The notes below the pieces were generated by a model. That model had not been told where the DNA came from and searched no databases. It saw only the letters and a program-made list of their open reading frames with translations. A stretch of 38,523 bases of DNA from Alcaligenaceae bacterium. GTDB lineage: Bacteria; Pseudomonadota; Gammaproteobacteria; Burkholderiales; Burkholderiaceae_B. Both the position numbers and the translations under genes were made by a program. The stretch lies in the NCBI GenBank assembly GCA_013416445.1, contig JACCER010000027.1, positions 1-38,523 on the forward strand. The letters run 5' to 3'. Shown one piece after another: positions 35,721 to 38,523 of the stretch; the first letter of the stretch is position 1, and each line of letters opens with the position of its first letter.

Positions 35721-36191
35721 TTGAGTATGGTAGTTGATATCACAAGACTGGTGAGTTACCGGGTGCTTATGCTCTCTAGCACCCTAGCTCGCTGGGCGGC
35801 GCGTGAATACCTCCAGCGATTTAACTTAAAGCTTCCTGAGTGGCGCATCATTTCCGTTGTTGGGGCTCGCGGCCCCATTTCCCCGGGTGACGTTAGCGAG
35901 GTCTTATCGGTTGATAAAGCGTGGATTAGTCGAACGCTGCCGGGACTAGTAAAGCGCAACCTTTTGGTTGTGAGTTTAGATCTCAACAACAAAAGACGTA
36001 CTTTCCTAACCTTGACGAACGAAGGCGCTGCGCTGCACGGTGAGTTATCAAAAGCTTCACAAGAGCGTCAGAATCAGCTCCTTAATGCCTTAACGGCAGA
36101 TGAGCGCAATGAATTTGAGCGGCTTCTTGCCGTATTGCAAAGTGAGGCAGAGAACATGTTGATGCATCAGAGCGCGCCTGCACAAGATTAA
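35721..36191 (+). CDS. MarR-family transcriptional regulator
   Basis: Winged-helix regulator of 156 aa. The DNA-binding part is visible in LPEWRIISVVGARGPISPGDVSEVLSV with recognition helix KAWISRTLPGLVKRNLL and wing LDLNNKRRTFLTLT. The frame opens with TTG at 35721 or ATG at 35727; I list the first, with low certainty. It follows the Bug gene by 6 bases, so it is likely the local repressor or activator of the sulfatase operon. The 33251 palindrome is the candidate site. Confidence 0.88.
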   Translation: MSMVVDITRLVSYRVLMLSSTLARWAAREYLQRFNLKLPEWRIISVVGARGPISPGDVSEVLSVDKAWISRTLPGLVKRNLLVVSLDLNNKRRTFLTLTNEGAALHGELSKASQERQNQLLNALTADERNEFERLLAVLQSEAENMLMHQSAPAQD

Positions 36192-36425
36192 ACTAAATTC
36201 AATTTTTTTCGTTTGATCAGCGGGCTATTGCCCTACAGGTAGCATGACGGCACAAACCCAGAAAAAAAACTCTCAAGAAGCAAGCGGATTCACCAAAACG
36301 TGAATTAGCGTTATGGGAAACTCATATCGGTGTGGTTATTAGCTGGCCCGGCGTGGTGCCGGGCGTAAAAAAGCCCAAACGAAGGGGCTGATCTGAGCAG
36401 GGAAGGCCGGCGCTGTTGGGCTACG
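36192..36425. other. 234-base gap after the MarR gene
   Basis: No convincing gene. An AT-rich end follows marR, then a hairpin GCCCGGC/GCCGGGC at 36346-36364 with no T-run. It probably holds phage debris of unknown identity. Confidence 0.4.
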
Positions 36426-36632
36426 TTATCGCCAGGCGCAAAAAAAAACCCTCCGGGGAAGGCTGGAGTATGACGGGTACGGGCGTGGGGCGCGACTTAC
36501 GGTGGCGAAATCTACCTCTGTGCCAGAAACCCCAATCGCCTGCTTGATGTCAAACTTGCGGCGGATGACAGCCCGCTCCTGTATTTGTCGGGCGAGCAGT
36601 AAATCGGTGGAAGTCGGCGTTGGGGTGGTCAT
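36426..36632 (-). CDS. hypothetical small protein, 68 aa (phage type)
   Basis: From the ATG at 36632 (MTTPTPTSTDLLLARQIQERA), with GGAG six bases upstream. A longer in-frame reading to 36698 adds 22 residues without a better ribosome site. Not recognised. The last residues lie over an A/T run, so the native C-terminus may be lost. Confidence 0.5.
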   Translation of the reverse strand: MTTPTPTSTDLLLARQIQERAVIRRKFDIKQAIGVSGTEVDFATVSRAPRPYPSYSSLPRRVFFCAWR

Positions 36633-36831
36633 GTGCTTCTCCAGATGATTGTATTGTTTTGAAACATACGCCATAGGCCAGAACGCTCGAGGCAGCACTG
36701 GGTATTACTACCGCTGGGCGGGTATACAGTGCGGAACTTGGGCGGCTTGAGTTTTCTGTTAGTCTCTACTCTCTGGTTAATGGTTGGCGTTCGTGTGCTA
36801 TGGTGGCGAGAAATTACTAAACGCTACAATC

Positions 36832-37029
36832 ATGCCTTGCATCCTTTACTCGACAAATCCACGCATCAAGCTGCTGGTACAGGAGCGCTTTCGCGGCGAT
36901 ATTCATTACGTTTGGTGCGGAGATCATTTTGACTCCTCGAAAGTAGACGCGTACAGCATTGGCGCATTAACAGCCCCGAGCTCTGACCCAAAGAAAATAT
37001 ACCTATGCGCCATCGATGGGGGCGATTGA
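36832..37029 (+). pseudogene. prophage protein, N-terminal fragment
   Basis: The ATG at 36832 opens 65 codons. The first ~57 (MPCILYSTNPRIKLLVQERF..., then HYVWCGDHFDS) look like the start of a family I associate with betaproteobacterial prophages, whose members are clearly longer. After SSDPKKIYL the reading ends quickly at an unrelated GGD-stop. I interpret it as truncated at about 37005. Confidence 0.5.
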
Positions 37030-37353
37030 TCTGCTTCGTGCATTTGCAGAGACATACGGACTAAAGTTCCGAGTAGGTGCTGAAGAGGGGCGTCTGTTTG
37101 TATATCAGAACATGCAGCCGCCTGCCAATGTGGAAATCTCCAAGTCGGAAAACGTAAACTTGTGTTTTTTGCGCGGCCACAGAAAAGTGGTGTTGTGGAG
37201 GTTGCGTTGGCTTACGCGATTAAGGCGGACCAATACATTGAAAGCCTTCAGGCTGAGGGGATTATTTGAAATTGACGATTCAGGCGGCCCTTTTACTCAG
37301 CCCCGCTCACCCGTGGGGCTTTTTGTTGCCTGCTATCAGCCCATTTCGGTGGA
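37030..37353. other. 324-base gap with coding debris and a terminator
   Basis: Frame 37147-37269 (plus) reads VGKRKLVFFARPQKSG and then VVEVALAYAIKADQYIESLQ, ending in TGA. It has no start codon of its own and looks like the 3' end of a broken gene that I cannot name. A terminator at 37299-37324 follows. Confidence 0.45.
37299..37324 (+). terminator. intrinsic terminator
   Basis: The stem AGCCCC/GGGGCT with a 10-base loop is followed by four T. It lies 29 bases after the 3' end of the broken plus-strand gene. Confidence 0.6.
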
Positions 37354-37653
37354 CTATTTTTGTGCGTGCACGGGCTCTACGGTGAGTTTCACGCCAGCGG
37401 CACGAGCCAGTTTCAGCACGGTGTCATAGCGAGGTTTGGCGCCAGGAGCCAGTGCTTTGTACAGGCTTTCACGACCGAGGCCGGCATCCTTCGCCATCTT
37501 TGTCATGCCGCGAGCTTTGGCGACATCGGCTAGCGCGGCAAGAAAGAGGGCAGGATCATCTTCCTCAAGTGCTGCAGATAGGTATTCGGCAATGGCTTTT
37601 TCGCTGTCGAGGTATTCGGCGGCGTCAAATGGGGCTATTTTGATGGTAGTCAT
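37354..37653 (-). CDS. addiction-module antidote protein (HTH)
   Basis: Antitoxin of 99 aa starting at 37653 (MTTIKIAPFDAAEYLDSEKA). FDAAEYLDSEKAIAEYL, then ADVAKARGMTKMAKDAGLGRESLYKALA, is the antidote pattern of the HigA-like addiction modules usually paired with a RelE-type killer. An in-frame ATG at 37680 is less likely, because the 37653 ATG overlaps the toxin stop by 4 bases. Confidence 0.88.
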   Translation of the reverse strand: MTTIKIAPFDAAEYLDSEKAIAEYLSAALEEDDPALFLAALADVAKARGMTKMAKDAGLGRESLYKALAPGAKPRYDTVLKLARAAGVKLTVEPVHAQK

Positions 37654-37955
37654 GATTGTTCCTCTTGAATCTGTTTCCACATGGATATGGCGGTCTTAAT
37701 ATCCTTTTTCTGCGTAGACTTGTCGCCGCCAATCAACAAGAGGTATACGGCCCGGCCTTCACGAGCGTAGTAAACACGATAGCCTGGGCCGAAGTGAATT
37801 CGCATTTCTGACACCCCATCACTGATGGGTTTTACGTCACCGAAGTTGCCTTGGGCTGCTTGGCGCATGCGAACTATCACTTTCGCCCGCGCTTTGAGGT
37901 CCTTGAGGTCGGCTAGCCACTCAGTAAAAGCGGCAGTTCGGTTAATCGACTTCAT
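37650..37955 (-). CDS. RelE/HigB-type addiction-module killer protein
   Basis: Toxin of 101 aa from the ATG at 37955 (MKSINRTAAFTEWLADLKDL). The core MRIHFGPGYRVYYAREGRAVYLLLIGGDKSTQKKDI is diagnostic for the addiction-module killer family. It is first in the operon, with the antitoxin coupled by ATGA. No Shine-Dalgarno sequence precedes the ATG, and the predicted transcript starts on it. Confidence 0.9.
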   Translation of the reverse strand: MKSINRTAAFTEWLADLKDLKARAKVIVRMRQAAQGNFGDVKPISDGVSEMRIHFGPGYRVYYAREGRAVYLLLIGGDKSTQKKDIKTAISMWKQIQEEQS

Positions 37956-37962
37956 GATTACG

Positions 37963-37991
37963 ATAGTATCCGAATGGATACGTTGACGCAA
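37963..37991 (-). promoter_or_regulatory. promoter and operator of the second toxin-antitoxin pair
   Basis: On the minus strand TTGCGT (37986-37991) and TACTAT (37963-37968) are 17 bases apart. The inverted repeat GTATCC-GAAT-GGATAC (37966-37981) covers the -10 and spacer, the expected place for autorepression. The predicted start is at 37955, the A of the toxin ATG. Confidence 0.65.
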
Positions 37992-37999
37992 GAGTTTTT

Positions 38000-38023
38000 C
38001 GCCCTGCGCTTGCGGGGCTTTTT
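38000..38023 (+). terminator. intrinsic terminator
   Basis: GCCCTGCGC/TTGCGGGGC hairpin followed by five T on the plus strand. Sequence is similar to the hairpin at 28232-28257. Confidence 0.7.
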
Positions 38024-38030
38024 CATTTCT

Positions 38031-38057
38031 GGCCCACCCTAATCGGTGGGCCTTTTT
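38031..38057 (+). terminator. intrinsic terminator
   Basis: GGCCCACC/GGTGGGCC stem, six-base loop, six T. It follows directly after the previous hairpin, so the two form a tandem terminator just before the tape-measure-like start. Confidence 0.8.
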
Positions 38058-38071
38058 TGTGGGTGAGCGGT

Positions 38072-38260
38072 ATGGAGCTAGCGAGTTTAGCCATTCTGAT
38101 CGATAGCCGGCCAGTTAGAACAGCCAAAGAATGGCTGGACGAGTTGGCTGTAGCGCTACAGGCGGCGGCGCATTGAACATATTTGGATTTGATCCATCTA
38201 GTGTTAGCTCTGGTTCTGTGCTCAACAACAGCACATCTAGCCCGGAAATTTCATTATTGT
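38072..38260 (+). pseudogene. tape-measure-like phage gene fragments, cut by the IS1380 element
   Basis: The ATG at 38072 opens a 34-codon ORF (MELASLAILIDSRPVRTAKE), like the start of tape-measure proteins, ending at TGA 38176. A different frame then reads LNIFGFDPSSVSSGSVLNN, natural-looking phage sequence, up to about 38260. Hence two pieces of one or two tail genes are joined out of frame, and the second is interrupted near the start of the insertion element. Confidence 0.5.
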
Positions 38261-38273
38261 TGTAGAGACGGGT

Positions 38274-38339
38274 AGGCAATCCCGTGCCAAAGGCTTATGG
38301 TTACTGGTATTCGACTCCACAACCAAACGGGATTGCCTA
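38274..38339. repeat. inverted repeat in the leader of the IS1380 transposase
   Basis: AGGCAATCCCG (38274-38284) is the exact reverse complement of CGGGATTGCCT (38329-38339); the second arm touches the transposase ATG. It could fold over the start codon, act as an operator, or include part of the element's terminal repeat. Confidence 0.6.
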
Positions 38340-38523
38340 TGCCAAATCGTACCACTGAAACCCTGGACTTTGGGCGCATGGGTCGGCGTCGTTTGGAGGC
38401 CAATTTCGAGGGCGGCGATCTCAGCTCCGATGGCGGGCTGATGTTGCTGCGCCAGATCGATGCGCACACCGGCTTATCGCGCCTGGCGGCCAAGGCGCTG
38501 ACCGAGCGCCGGGACACCGCTCG
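38339..38523 (+). CDS. IS1380-family transposase, N-terminal part (partial)
   Basis: The frame runs off the window end after about 61 codons. MPNRTTETLDFGRMGRRRLEANF, followed by GGDLSSDGGLMLLRQID, is the conserved beginning of IS1380-family DDE transposases. The element's left end lies between about 38250 and 38275. The target-site duplication cannot be judged without the right end. Confidence 0.85.
   Translation, partial: MPNRTTETLDFGRMGRRRLEANFEGGDLSSDGGLMLLRQIDAHTGLSRLAAKALTERRDTA

Noticed and set aside
37016-37429. 137-codon ORF after the prophage fragment
   Set aside because: It changes coding character and runs through a terminator and antisense into the antidote gene. The natural-looking codons lie partly in another frame (37147-37269).

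Overview
The window reads as a chromosomal segment of a betaproteobacterium of the order Burkholderiales, most likely family Alcaligenaceae. This is an inference from the protein families and their arrangement: an H-NS of the short Bordetella/Burkholderia type, a Bug-type solute receptor, a glcDEF block, and a nitrilase-tldD-aroG order. No 16S gene is present to confirm it.

Layout. The window opens inside the end of an IS3-family transposase (1-102). Positions 245-25587 are mostly core chromosome. They hold fbp and pepN (minus strand), a DUF4136 lipoprotein, an H-NS gene, and a nitrilase-tldD pair. A DAHP synthase gene follows, preceded by a phenylalanine-rich leader peptide and terminator. 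Next come an FAD-dependent 2-hydroxyacid dehydrogenase with glcD-glcE-glcF, then mnmA, a TauE/SafE permease and tRNA-Lys(CTT). After these lie a cytochrome c', purB, a glutathione S-transferase, a beta-carbonic anhydrase, a PACE efflux protein, a glutaredoxin-like protein, nagB and a class-C beta-lactamase-like lipoprotein. Two small dispersed repeat families sit between these genes: a GTCGGATTA...TAATCCGAC palindrome (four copies) and a repeat with a DnaA-box-like core (three copies).

From about 25.7 kb to the end the window is accessory DNA built from mobile-element debris. It includes an SSB-like gene fused to a 5'-truncated hipA, two toxin-antitoxin pairs (27.6-28.2 and 37.4-38.0 kb), and fragments of phage tail tape-measure genes. 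A four-gene phage operon (31106 to 29509, minus strand), a truncated phage coiled-coil gene and a few orphan small genes are also present. A sulfatase/Bug-receptor/MarR cargo (33283-36191) lies in the middle of the debris. The window ends in the first codons of an IS1380-family transposase.

The most interesting signal is upstream of the DAHP synthase. A 27-codon ORF encodes FAFFYFTFP, strikingly like the E. coli pheA leader peptide. It is followed by a strong intrinsic terminator and a 7-bp pairing that would disrupt that terminator, which is a complete-looking phenylalanine attenuator. Its promoter places the predicted transcript start on the ATG itself. The second toxin-antitoxin operon shows the same leaderless arrangement.
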